Assembly: GCF_041529975.1 (NCBI RefSeq)
Contig: NZ_CP168030.1
Location: 744,001-808,000 of the forward strand
Length of the DNA stretch: 64,000 bases
DNA from: Microbacterium maritypicum
GTDB taxonomy: Bacteria > Actinomycetota > Actinomycetes > Actinomycetales > Microbacteriaceae
Direction of reading: 5' to 3'
The translations under genes were made by a program, and so were the position numbers. Positions 51,852 through 60,654 of the stretch are shown here, piece after piece (within the stretch, counting starts at the first letter, position 1; each line of letters starts with the position of its first letter). Under the pieces are notes generated by a model. That model saw only the letters and a list, made by a program, of their open reading frames with translations. It made no database searches and was not told where the DNA came from.

Positions 51852-52952
51852 ATGAGCTGGACCATCACTCCCGCACACATCGACGGACTCGCCCGCGGCG
51901 CCGCCGTTCTCGGCACCGGTGGGGGAGGAGACCCCTACATCGGCGCGCTCCTCGCCCGTCAGGCGCTGACTTCCGGCGACGTCACCGTCGTCGGTCTCGA
52001 CGAGGTGCCCGACGACGCGCTGGTGCTGTTCGTCGCGATGATGGGCGCGCCGACCGTCATGGTCGAGAAGCTCCCGAGCCTGGCCGAGGTCGTGGAGCCC
52101 GTCAAGGCGCTCGCCATCCACCTCGGTCGTCCCGTCACGCACATCGCGTGCGCGGAGGTCGGCGGTGTCAACTCGACCATCCCGATCGCCGCGGCCGCCG
52201 CGCTCGGGTTGCCGCTGGTCGACGCCGACGGCATGGGGCGCGCTTTCCCCGAGCTGCAGATGGTGCTCCCGACCCTGTACGGCGTCACGGCATCGCCCCT
52301 CGCGTTCAGCGACGAGAAGGGCAACACCGGCGTGCTGCAGACGGCGGACAACTCCTGGACCGAGCGCATCGCCCGCGTGGCCTGCGTCGAGATGGGCTGC
52401 TCGGTCATGATCTCCGGGTTCTCCATGTCCGGCACGGCCGCGCGGGAGTCGCTCGTCTCCGGTTCACTGTCGCGCTGCATCGAGATCGGGCAGCGCATCG
52501 CCACGGCCCGCGACGAGAAGACCGACCCGGTCGACGCGGTCGTCGATCTCCTGGGCGGCCGAGAGCTGTTCGACGGCAAGGTCGTCGACGTGCACCGGGC
52601 CACCACGACCGGCTTCGCACGCGGGCGCGCATGCATCGACGGTGACGCCGGTGCGACGCTGACTCTCCAGTTCCAGAACGAGCACCTCGTGGCCGAGGCC
52701 GACGGGGCGGTTCTCGCGACCACTCCCGACCTGATCATGGTGCTCGACGGCGAGTCCGGCGAGCCGATCACGACCGAGGGCCTGCGCTACGGGCAGCGGG
52801 TGCGGGTGATCGCGGCTCCGGCGGATGAGCGCTGGCATTCGGAGGCCGCCCTCGCGATGGTGGGCCCCGGCTACTTCGGCTATGACATGCCGGCGCACCG
52901 TTTCGACGGCAGCATCTCCACCGGATCGGCGTCGGCGGGAGCCGCGGCATGA
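51852..52952 (+). CDS. DUF917 protein, copy 1
   Basis: 366 residues of the DUF917 family: GTGGGGDPYIGALLARQ, VGGVNSTIPIAAAAALGLP, VDADGMGRAFPELQM and the C-terminal YGQRVRVIAAPADERWH. DUF917 includes S-methylthiohydantoin desulfurases, which act on hydantoin-like rings. The start lies 1 bp after the HyuA-like stop, and its stop overlaps copy 2 (ATGA). It keeps all the family motifs that copy 3 lost. Confidence 0.87.
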   Translation: MSWTITPAHIDGLARGAAVLGTGGGGDPYIGALLARQALTSGDVTVVGLDEVPDDALVLFVAMMGAPTVMVEKLPSLAEVVEPVKALAIHLGRPVTHIACAEVGGVNSTIPIAAAAALGLPLVDADGMGRAFPELQMVLPTLYGVTASPLAFSDEKGNTGVLQTADNSWTERIARVACVEMGCSVMISGFSMSGTAARESLVSGSLSRCIEIGQRIATARDEKTDPVDAVVDLLGGRELFDGKVVDVHRATTTGFARGRACIDGDAGATLTLQFQNEHLVAEADGAVLATTPDLIMVLDGESGEPITTEGLRYGQRVRVIAAPADERWHSEAALAMVGPGYFGYDMPAHRFDGSISTGSASAGAAA

Positions 52953-54067
52953 GCTGGCAGCTCACGGCTGCCGACCTCCCCGATCTCGCTCGCGGCGCGA
53001 CGCTCCTCGGCACGGGCGGAGGCGGCGACCCCTACATCGGCAAGATGCTGGTCGAGCGGGTGCTGGGGGAGGGGAGCATCACGATCCTCGACCCGGACGA
53101 GCTCGCCGACGACCTGTTCGTGATCCCGACGGCGCAGATGGGCGCCCCGACCGTGATGATCGAGAAGATCCCGGCCGGGACGGAGCCCACGCTCGCCCTG
53201 CGCACGCTCGAGGAGCACCTCGGACGGACCGCGGACGCGACCATGCCGATCGAGTGCGGCGGCATCAACTCGATGATCCCGCTCATCGTCGCGGCCGAGA
53301 CCGGGCTCCCGGTGGTGGACGCCGACGGCATGGGCCGCGCGTTCCCCGAGCTGTCCATGGAGACCTTCGCCGTGTACGGCGTGCACGGGTCGCCGCTCGC
53401 GCTCGCCGGGGAACGCGGCGAGAAGGTCGTGATCGACACCGGCGACGACGACAGGCAGATGGAGTGGCTCGCCCGCGGCATCACCATCCGCCTCGGTGGC
53501 GTCGGTCACATCGCGGAGTACGCGATGACCGGAGCCGACGTCCGGCGAACGGCCGTGCCCCGCACGATCTCGATGGCACTCGCGCTCGGCCGCGCCATCC
53601 GGGTCGCCCGAGAGGAGCACCGTTCGCCGTTCGAGGCGATCGCCGACACCCTCTCGACGACTCTCTACCCGCACCTGCGTGAGCTCTGCGTCGGCAAGGT
53701 CATCGACGTGGAACGCCGCACGACAGAGGGCTTCGCCAAGGGGCGGGCGGTCATCGCACCGCTCGGGGCGGAGGAGGGCGACACGTTCGAGATCTCCTTC
53801 CAGAACGAGAACCTCATCGCCCACCGTGGAGAGACGCTCGTGGCGATCGTGCCCGACCTCATCTGCGTCGTCGACCACGAGACCGCCGAGCCGATCACGA
53901 CCGAGGGGCTCCGGTACGGACAGCGCGTGCGGGTGCTGGGCATCTCCACTCCCGAGATGATGCGCACTCCCGATGCGCTCGCCGCGTTCGGCCCGTCCGC
54001 ATTCGGGCTCTCGGCGGAGTTCGTCCCGGTGGAGACGCTGTCCGCAGGCGAGGGCGTTTCTCCCTAG
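52949..54067 (+). CDS. DUF917 protein, copy 2
   Basis: 372 residues, clearly the sister of copy 1: GTGGGGDPYIGKMLVER, CGGINSMIPLIVAAETGLP, VDADGMGRAFPELSM, RYGQRVRVLGISTPEMM. By eye it is about 40-50 percent identical to copy 1, so the duplication is old or the two act on different substrates or as a heteromer. Translationally coupled to copy 1. Confidence 0.87.
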   Translation: MSWQLTAADLPDLARGATLLGTGGGGDPYIGKMLVERVLGEGSITILDPDELADDLFVIPTAQMGAPTVMIEKIPAGTEPTLALRTLEEHLGRTADATMPIECGGINSMIPLIVAAETGLPVVDADGMGRAFPELSMETFAVYGVHGSPLALAGERGEKVVIDTGDDDRQMEWLARGITIRLGGVGHIAEYAMTGADVRRTAVPRTISMALALGRAIRVAREEHRSPFEAIADTLSTTLYPHLRELCVGKVIDVERRTTEGFAKGRAVIAPLGAEEGDTFEISFQNENLIAHRGETLVAIVPDLICVVDHETAEPITTEGLRYGQRVRVLGISTPEMMRTPDALAAFGPSAFGLSAEFVPVETLSAGEGVSP

Positions 54068-54077
54068 GCTGGAGCGC

Positions 54078-55106
54078 ATGATGCTGCAGCGCGACGACCT
54101 CACGGCGCTCGCCCGCGGCTATGCGCTGCTCGGCTCGGGCGGCGGCGGCTCGACCACCATGCTCGAACTCATGCTCGCGCGGGCGACGGACTGGCCCATC
54201 GAGGTCTCCCCGGTCTCCTCGCTCGACCCCGCCACGCCCTGTCTCGGGGTCGCGTTCGTGGGGTCGACGATGCTGCTCGGGGAGCGGCTTCCGGGGGAGG
54301 AGCCGTTCGCCCGCCTCCTCGACGCGGTCGAGCGCTGGGTCGGGCATCCGGTTCCCGCGGTCTGCTCGCTCGAAGGCGGGGGGATGAACGGGCTCGCACC
54401 GCTGACGCTCGCCGGATCTCACGTCGTGCTCGACGCGGACTGCACCGGCCGCGCCGTGCCGGGGCTGGACCAGATGTCGCTCTTCGTCGACAGCGTGCCG
54501 GGGCTCGTCTTCGCCTGCGACACGGGTGCCGACGGAGTCGCGCTCGTCGAGGCGCATCGGGCCATCGACGCCGAGCGCGTCGTGCGATCGGCGATCATCC
54601 AGGCCGGCGGTGTCGGCTGTGCGGTGCTCGGCGGCTTCACCGTCGGCGATCTGCGGGAGCACGCGATCGGAGGCCACCTCGCGTACGCGCTCGAGCTCGG
54701 CAGGGCCTACCTCGCCGCCGCCGCTGCTCCGCTTCCCCTCCTCGCCGACGCTCTGGGGGCCGAGCTGCTCGCCGAAGGACGTATCGTCTCGGTCGCGCCC
54801 TCGCTCCAGGACCCGCACGTGAACGCGGTCGAGATCAGCGGTCTCGGCGGCGCGGTGCACCGCGTGGTCACCCGATCCGAGGCGCTGGCCGTGCTCACCG
54901 ACGGACTCCTCGTCGCCTCGGCCCCCACCATCATCGTGATCGTCGATGCGGTGTCCCGGGAGATCCTCGAGGTCACCGAACTGGGTCTCGCCCGGAACGT
55001 GGCGGTCTTCGCCGTCCCCGCGCCCGAGTGGTGGAACACGCGGTCCGACCGGCGGTCCCAGGTGGTGCCGTCGGCGTACGGTCTCGACGATCTGGATGCA
55101 GCGTGA
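54078..55106 (+). CDS. DUF917 protein, copy 3 (divergent)
   Basis: 342 residues, DUF917-like but changed at the key places: GSGGGGSTTMLELM instead of GTGGGGDPYIG, LEGGGMNGLAPL instead of GG-NS-IP, and LDADCTGRAVPGLDQ instead of VDADGMGRAFPEL. It may be non-catalytic or have another substrate. A TAGGCT box 7 nt before its ATG could drive a separate leaderless transcript. Its stop overlaps the regulator's GTG start. Confidence 0.82.
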   Translation: MMLQRDDLTALARGYALLGSGGGGSTTMLELMLARATDWPIEVSPVSSLDPATPCLGVAFVGSTMLLGERLPGEEPFARLLDAVERWVGHPVPAVCSLEGGGMNGLAPLTLAGSHVVLDADCTGRAVPGLDQMSLFVDSVPGLVFACDTGADGVALVEAHRAIDAERVVRSAIIQAGGVGCAVLGGFTVGDLREHAIGGHLAYALELGRAYLAAAAAPLPLLADALGAELLAEGRIVSVAPSLQDPHVNAVEISGLGGAVHRVVTRSEALAVLTDGLLVASAPTIIVIVDAVSREILEVTELGLARNVAVFAVPAPEWWNTRSDRRSQVVPSAYGLDDLDAA

Positions 55107-56617
55107 TCGAGCGGCTGCGGTTGAGCGCATTGCTCGCCCATGCGGAGAACGGCGGGCTGCGGCGAATCGCCGGCCCTGCGGATACCGCCTGGGAGGCGGT
55201 CGCTGTCGGAGCGGGGGAGGCGGAGCTGACGGACAGCGGTGCGGACCGCCTGGCGATCGTCACCTCGACGGCCCCGAGCGCGACCTGGCAGCAGGACGCG
55301 CTGCTGCGACGACTGCGGGACCGCGGTTTCACGGGACTCGCCCTCCCCGGCGCGGCCGGCTTCGATGCGGGCGCGTTCCGGCTCGCCGACCGCATCGGCC
55401 TGTGTCTGCTCGACGTCGAGCGCCCTGTGCAGCTCGCGAAGGCCTGCTGGATGCTGCTCGAGGCCCGTGACGCGCTGACGCTCAGCCAGGTGCGCAAGGT
55501 CGCCCAGTCCTTCGAGTACGCCGCCGACGACCTCGCCGATCTGCTGGGGCACATCGCGGCGAACCTCGGTGTCGGGGCCGCATTGATCGACTCGTCCGGG
55601 GTTCTCCAGGAGGCAGGAGCCCACCTCGACGAACACCTGCATGCCGCGATCGGCTTCGATTCCTGGCTCGATCAGGCGAAGGCCGGCGACTCCGCGGCGG
55701 CTTCGGTGCGCGTCGACAGTCCAGGGCGCAGCGGCCTGCGGCTCGTGCTCTTCGGACGCGGGCTCGGAGAGGCGCAGGTGCAGTCGCTCTCGGTCGCGGC
55801 AGAGATCGCGATGCCCGCAGTCGCGGCGCGCATCCTGATCGACGAGGTGGCGGCCGTGAACGACGTCGCCGTGTCGTCAGGTCTGCTTCGGGACTTCGTC
55901 GACCTGCACGGGGCCGCCGATGCCGACGTCGAGCGTCGCATGGCGGAGCGCGGCTGGCGCACGGGCGGGCACCACATCGGCTTCCGTGTGGTGGCGAGGG
56001 GACGACTCGATTCCTTCTCGCTGCTGCGGTCGGTGAGCGCCGGTCTCTCCGCGATCGACGGCGAGGCGCATGCGACCACGGCGGGCCGCGGACTCAGCGG
56101 ATGGCTGTCGTTCCCGGAAGCCCCGCATCCGGATCGGGTGGAGCGCGCCGTCGCCTCACTGCGGGAACTCCACCTCGCCGTGCTGCGCGATTTCGCGGTG
56201 GCGACCGGTGTCGGGTCGCTGCAGGCCGGGGCGGAAGGTCTGGCCACGACCCTGGACGAGGCCGGCGACGCGGCGCGCATCGCCGCATCGCGATCCGCGA
56301 CCGGGTGGTTCGTGCGTGTCGACAGCCTCGGCCTGGAGCAGTTGCTGCTCGCCTGGACCGGGAACGACACCTTCGTCCCGGCGGCGGAATCGCTGTTGGC
56401 GCCGTTGCGCGACGGCGGTGGGGAGCTGCTCACCACGCTCTCCGCCTACCTCGATCACGAGTCCGGCATCGCGGCGACGGCGAGTGCGCTCGGCCTGCAC
56501 CGCAACACGGTCATGGTCCGGATCCGGCGCGTGCAGGAACTCCTCGGTATCGACATGACCGACCCCGAGGCGCGGCTGGCCCTGCACCTCGCGTGTCGAG
56601 CCGTGCAGCCGCGCTGA
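55103..56617 (+). CDS. PucR family transcriptional regulator
   Basis: 504 residues: N-terminal PucR-like sensor domain (RLSALLAHAENGGLRRIAG), a GGDEF-like middle part (about 290-400) and a C-terminal HTH_30 (LSAYLDHESGIAATASALGLHRNTVMVRIRRV). PucR proteins control purine and allantoin use. GTG start overlapping the copy 3 stop (GTGA). As the last gene of the operon it likely binds the paired GTGC-N5-GCAC operators ahead of the permease. Confidence 0.9.
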   Translation: MIERLRLSALLAHAENGGLRRIAGPADTAWEAVAVGAGEAELTDSGADRLAIVTSTAPSATWQQDALLRRLRDRGFTGLALPGAAGFDAGAFRLADRIGLCLLDVERPVQLAKACWMLLEARDALTLSQVRKVAQSFEYAADDLADLLGHIAANLGVGAALIDSSGVLQEAGAHLDEHLHAAIGFDSWLDQAKAGDSAAASVRVDSPGRSGLRLVLFGRGLGEAQVQSLSVAAEIAMPAVAARILIDEVAAVNDVAVSSGLLRDFVDLHGAADADVERRMAERGWRTGGHHIGFRVVARGRLDSFSLLRSVSAGLSAIDGEAHATTAGRGLSGWLSFPEAPHPDRVERAVASLRELHLAVLRDFAVATGVGSLQAGAEGLATTLDEAGDAARIAASRSATGWFVRVDSLGLEQLLLAWTGNDTFVPAAESLLAPLRDGGGELLTTLSAYLDHESGIAATASALGLHRNTVMVRIRRVQELLGIDMTDPEARLALHLACRAVQPR

Positions 56618-56628
56618 GCAGTACCCGC

Positions 56629-57042
56629 TCACTCCTCCGGATCGCCGTGCAGCATCCACGGGATGCCGAAGCGGTCGACGAGCATCCCGAAGAGGCCGCC
56701 CCACGGCGGCACGTCCAGGGGCATCGTGATCGTGGCCCCGTCGGCCAGCTTCTCCCACACCGCACGGGTCGCGTCCTGCGAGTTGCCGCTGAGCGAGACC
56801 GAGAAGCCCTGCGGCTTCTCGTAGGGCATGCCGTCGGGAGAATCGGATGCCATGAGGACGAGTCCGCCGGGTGCATCGAGCTGGGCATGCATGACGAGAT
56901 CCTTCTGGCTCGGATCCTGCACCATGTCGGGGAACTCTCCGAAGGTGTTGATCACGAGCTCACCGCCGAGCACCCCCTGATAGAACTCCATCGCCTCACG
57001 GGCTTCGGTGCGGAACGAGAGATACGGGTTGAGGGCAGGCAT
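56629..57042 (-). CDS. VOC family protein (PhnB-like)
   Basis: 137 residues of the PhnB/3-demethylubiquinone methyltransferase-like VOC fold: LNPYLSFRTEAREAMEFYQGVLGGE, MHAQLDAPGGLVLMASD and the closing GGLFGMLVDRFGIPWMLH. Despite the old name, no methyltransferase activity is shown. CTGGAG precedes the ATG. It converges with the regulator gene, 11 bp apart. Confidence 0.92.
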   Translation of the reverse strand: MPALNPYLSFRTEAREAMEFYQGVLGGELVINTFGEFPDMVQDPSQKDLVMHAQLDAPGGLVLMASDSPDGMPYEKPQGFSVSLSGNSQDATRAVWEKLADGATITMPLDVPPWGGLFGMLVDRFGIPWMLHGDPEE

Positions 57043-57142
57043 GAGGACTCCAGGAGGTGAGAGGTGAGACTACGGCACCGCTGACGCTCAGTCTGCGCCG
57101 CGGGCCTTGCCTCCGCAAGAGATCCGACGAGGACGGGCGGGC

Positions 57143-57409
57143 TCAGGCCGGGAGAGCCTTGACCGCTGCGGTGAGCACCTGGGGAACCGTGGGCACGCCC
57201 GTGGCTCGGAACACCTCGACTCCCGATGAATCGCGGATGATCACGGTCGGCGTGTGGTCGATGTCGAGTGCCTCCGCGGCGTCCGGATCCTGAGCGACAT
57301 CGATCTCGGTCACCGTCGCATCCGGCAGGAAACGAGCGGCGTCGGCCAACACCGACCGAGTGCGTGCGCAGGCGCCGCAGAACGACGATGACACCAGGGT
57401 CAGCTCCAT
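57143..57409 (-). CDS. Small thioredoxin/glutaredoxin-like protein
   Basis: 88 residues of a thioredoxin fold with the redox pair in FCGACART and the cis-Pro in DHTPTVIIRD. It lacks the extra helices of full thioredoxins, so it is a minimal glutaredoxin-like protein for disulfide exchange in the cytoplasm. Start at the ATG behind GAGGAGG; a GTG two codons earlier is possible. Confidence 0.88.
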   Translation of the reverse strand: MELTLVSSSFCGACARTRSVLADAARFLPDATVTEIDVAQDPDAAEALDIDHTPTVIIRDSSGVEVFRATGVPTVPQVLTAAVKALPA

Positions 57410-57478
57410 CCCCACCTCCTCGGATCCACGATGCTTCTCCCTCGTGCAACCGACGACCGCGCCGCGCTGTTCCCGGAG

Positions 57479-58216
57479 CTAGGACGCGAGCCACTCGTCG
57501 AACGTCTGGACGCCCAGGTCCGCATCGGGCCCGGGCAGGGCATGCCCCGCGCGCATCCCCGCCATCTGCGGCCCCGGCACGTTCAGGGCCGGTATCCACC
57601 CGCGGTACCCCTCGCGGCGGGCGAAGGCGCGGATCATGGTCGCGAGGCTCTCCTCGCGCGGGCCGGCGAAGTCGCGCACGCGACCCTGCGGCGACCCGGC
57701 AGCGAGTGCGGCGAGGCGTGCGCCCACTTCGGCGGCACCCACGGGCTGCGTCCGCGCGTTCGGGGCGAGGTGCAGCGGCCCCACCTTCGCGTTCTCGAAC
57801 ATCTGGCCCGCGAACTCATGGAACTGCGTCGCGCGGAGGATGGTCCACGGAACTTGTGAGGCCTCGACGATCTTCTCCTGCGTGACCTTTCCTGCGTAGT
57901 AGTCGTAGGGGATGCGATCGATCCCGACGATCGACAGCAGCACGGCGTGCGAAACCCCTGCATCCGCTGCCGCCGACAGCAGGTTCCCGGTCGCGGCGGT
58001 GAAGAACTCGATCGCCGCGCTCGCCTTGAGCGTCTGGATGCTCGCCACATCGATCACCGCGTCCGCACCGGCCAGGGCAGCATCCAGACCCTGCCCGGTC
58101 ACCAGGTCGACTCCCTGCGACCGGCTGAGCACGACCGCCTCATGTCCTGCGGCCCGCACCGCCTCCACGGTGTGCCGGCCCACGGTCCCGGTTCCTCCTG
58201 CGACGGCGATTCTCAT
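57479..58216 (-). CDS. NAD(P)-binding NmrA-like (atypical SDR) protein
   Basis: 245 residues: GGTGTVGRHTVEAVRAAG at the N-terminus, LSRSQ after beta-2, and the YAGKVTQEKIVEASQVPWTILRATQFHEF stretch of the NmrA/isoflavone-reductase-like atypical SDRs. It could be a quinone or aldehyde reductase or a redox sensor. AAGGAG precedes the ATG by 5 nt. It is divergent from the MerR regulator, 143 bp away, its possible controller. Confidence 0.88.
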   Translation of the reverse strand: MRIAVAGGTGTVGRHTVEAVRAAGHEAVVLSRSQGVDLVTGQGLDAALAGADAVIDVASIQTLKASAAIEFFTAATGNLLSAAADAGVSHAVLLSIVGIDRIPYDYYAGKVTQEKIVEASQVPWTILRATQFHEFAGQMFENAKVGPLHLAPNARTQPVGAAEVGARLAALAAGSPQGRVRDFAGPREESLATMIRAFARREGYRGWIPALNVPGPQMAGMRAGHALPGPDADLGVQTFDEWLAS

Positions 58217-58359
58217 GCGTGCTCCTTCGTCTTCTCGGTACATCCTTCTCCATGGCTGACCGGACAGGTGCGCGAAATGTGAGACGTCGGCAGAAACTGC
58301 TCGCTACGATTCCCCGGAGCGGGTGACCGCTTGACCTTGTCCCGAGGGCAGAGAGCATC

Positions 58360-59190
58360 GTGAACCCTGTGAGCCACTCCATCGACCTCCTCAGCATCGG
58401 TCCCTTCTCCGAGGCCGCCCTGCTCTCGCCGAAGGCCCTGCGCCTCTACGAGAAGCGCGGGCTCCTGGTGCCGCATGCGGTGGACCCGGACAACGGGTAC
58501 CGCTTCTATCGGATCGAGCAGGCGAGGACGGGACGGCTCATCTCCCTGCTGCGGACGGCGGGCATGAGCCTCGATGCGATCCAGGAGGTGCTCGCGCTGC
58601 CTGATGGTGACGCGATCGCGGCTCTGGATGCATTCCGGGAGCAGGTACGGACGTCCGCAGCCTCGACCGCCACGCTCCTCGACCAGGCGCGTGGCCATTT
58701 CAGAGGATCACCGATGAACACGAAGTCCCTCACGACCGACATCCGCCCCGAGCAGGCGGTGCTCAGTCTGCTCGTCACGACGTACGTCGGCGAGCTCGAC
58801 GAACGCATCCGAGAGGCACACGAGCGGTTGAGCGCGCAGGCGGCCGAGCGCGGTCTCACCGTCCCCTCCGACGCGTTCGGCATCTTCCACGCCCCGATCA
58901 CCGCCGACAGCGACGGCCCCATCGAGGTGTGCCTTCCTGTCGACCGCGTCATCCGGGACACCCCGGAGGGCATCCGGAGCCATCGACTCGGCGGCGGTGC
59001 GGCCGTCGCCGTCACGGTCGAAGGCGACGACACGGCGTTCCCCGCGATCCTCGCCGCCTACGACCGCGGCTGCGAGTGGATCGACGAGGAGAAGGCGACC
59101 AGGGTGGGCCCGCCGCGGGAGATCTGGCATGTGCTTCCGTGGGACGAGTCGCGTCCGGCGCGCATGACGGTGCTCTGGCACTACGCGTAA
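58360..59190 (+). CDS. MerR family regulator with GyrI-like ligand domain
   Basis: 276 residues: MerR helix-turn-helix (FSEAALLSPKALRLYEKRGLL, DPDNGYRFYRIEQ), a short dimer helix, and a C-terminal GyrI-like ligand domain (about 125-276; VPSDAFGIFHAPI, WHVLPWDES), as in BmrR/TipA-type multidrug sensors. GTG start. It probably activates an efflux or detoxification gene; the divergent NmrA-like gene is the nearest candidate and the MFS gene at 60655 another. Confidence 0.92.
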   Translation: MNPVSHSIDLLSIGPFSEAALLSPKALRLYEKRGLLVPHAVDPDNGYRFYRIEQARTGRLISLLRTAGMSLDAIQEVLALPDGDAIAALDAFREQVRTSAASTATLLDQARGHFRGSPMNTKSLTTDIRPEQAVLSLLVTTYVGELDERIREAHERLSAQAAERGLTVPSDAFGIFHAPITADSDGPIEVCLPVDRVIRDTPEGIRSHRLGGGAAVAVTVEGDDTAFPAILAAYDRGCEWIDEEKATRVGPPREIWHVLPWDESRPARMTVLWHYA

Positions 59191-59249
59191 GCACCGCCCG
59201 GCGGCGCTGCGTCCGGGTGGATGCAGGCGGAGCCGGGGCGCTCGGTACG

Positions 59250-60599
59250 ATGGCGACTGTGACCACATCGACCGTGCGCCCCGGCATCGCCGAGCGGCTT
59301 TCGCAGATGATCCGGATCCCGACGGTCTCGGCTGAGCTCGACGAGCGCGGTGCCGCGCCGTTCGAGGAGTTCGTCGCACTGATCGCCGAGCTCTATCCCC
59401 TGACGCACGCGAAGCTGCGCCTCGAAAGGCACACCGACTTCGGGCTGCTGTTCCACTGGGAGGGCACGGGCGCGGCATCGGGTGGACCGGTCGTGCTGAT
59501 GGCGCACTACGACGTCGTCCCGGTCGATGAGAGCGATGCCTGGACCCATCCGCCCTTCGACGGCGTGATCGCCGACGGTTCGGTGTTCGGCCGCGGCGCC
59601 TTGGACGACAAGGGTCCGCTCATCGTCGTGCTCGAAGCGGTCGAGAATCTGCTCGCCGACGGATTCGTTCCGCCCCGCGACGTGTATCTCTCGTTCGGCG
59701 GCAACGAGGAGACCTACGGGAAGGCGGCGGAGGAGATCGCCCGGGTCCTGCGCGAACGCGGCGTCGTGCCCTGGCTCGTGGTCGATGAGGGCGGTGCCGT
59801 CGTCGACGCGCCCCTGCCGTTCGTCCCCGGTCGGGCGGCGATGATCGGCGTCGGCGAGAAGGGCGTGATGACGCTCCGGTTGTCGGCGCGCGGCGAGGGC
59901 GGTCATGCCTCGGCTCCGCCATCGCTCACCGCCGTGCGACGCATCGCGAGGGCCGTCGACCGCCTCGGTCCCGCCACCTTCCGCCCTCGCGCCTCGAAAG
60001 CGGTCCTGCGGATGCTGTCGCAGCTGGCGGCGCAGACGCCGGGGCCGGCCCGCCACCTGCTGCGGTTCCTCGGAGCGGCGCCGCTGCTGACCGGGCAGGT
60101 GTTCGCGGCGCTCGGCGGTGAACCGGCGGCACTCGTGCGCACGACCGTCGCCCCGACGATGCAGTCCGGAGGGACTGCGGCCAACGTGCTGCCCTCGCAG
60201 GCGTCCGCGACCGTCAACCTCCGCATCGCGCTGGGCGAGACGACGCAGCAGACCGTGTATCGCGTGCGCCGTCGCATCCGCGATCCGCGCGTCTCCGTCG
60301 AAGTGGTCGAGGCCAGTGAGCCCTCGCCGGAATCGCCCACCGACAACGCGCAGTTCGCGCTGCTTGCGGCCGCGCTCGAGGTCTCGCATCCCGGGGTTCC
60401 GGCAGTGCCCTACGTGATGATGGCCGCCACCGACTCCCGGCACTTCCACCGCTTCTCGCCGGCGGTCTACCGCTTCGCTCCGTTGGACATGTCGAACGCG
60501 CAGCGCGCCTCGATCCACGGCGTCGACGAGAGCGTCGAGATCGCCGCGCTGGAGCGCGGAGAGCGATTCCATCGCGCGCTTCTCGAACGGCTAGGGTGA
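59250..60599 (+). CDS. M20 family metallopeptidase (dipeptidase-like)
   Basis: 449 residues: the zinc motifs MAHYDVVPV, GRGALDDKG, GGNEETYG and the dimer-domain GGHASAPP are all present, so it should be an active di-zinc amidohydrolase of the CndP/dipeptidase type. TACGAT at 59246-59251 overlaps the ATG and would start a transcript at the GTG at 59259, giving a slightly shorter leaderless protein; either start is possible. Confidence 0.92.
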   Translation: MATVTTSTVRPGIAERLSQMIRIPTVSAELDERGAAPFEEFVALIAELYPLTHAKLRLERHTDFGLLFHWEGTGAASGGPVVLMAHYDVVPVDESDAWTHPPFDGVIADGSVFGRGALDDKGPLIVVLEAVENLLADGFVPPRDVYLSFGGNEETYGKAAEEIARVLRERGVVPWLVVDEGGAVVDAPLPFVPGRAAMIGVGEKGVMTLRLSARGEGGHASAPPSLTAVRRIARAVDRLGPATFRPRASKAVLRMLSQLAAQTPGPARHLLRFLGAAPLLTGQVFAALGGEPAALVRTTVAPTMQSGGTAANVLPSQASATVNLRIALGETTQQTVYRVRRRIRDPRVSVEVVEASEPSPESPTDNAQFALLAAALEVSHPGVPAVPYVMMAATDSRHFHRFSPAVYRFAPLDMSNAQRASIHGVDESVEIAALERGERFHRALLERLG

Positions 60600-60654
60600 T
60601 CTCACCCTCCTCCCGCCTCGAGTGGGAGTACCCGAACAAGAAGCAGGAGACGCG

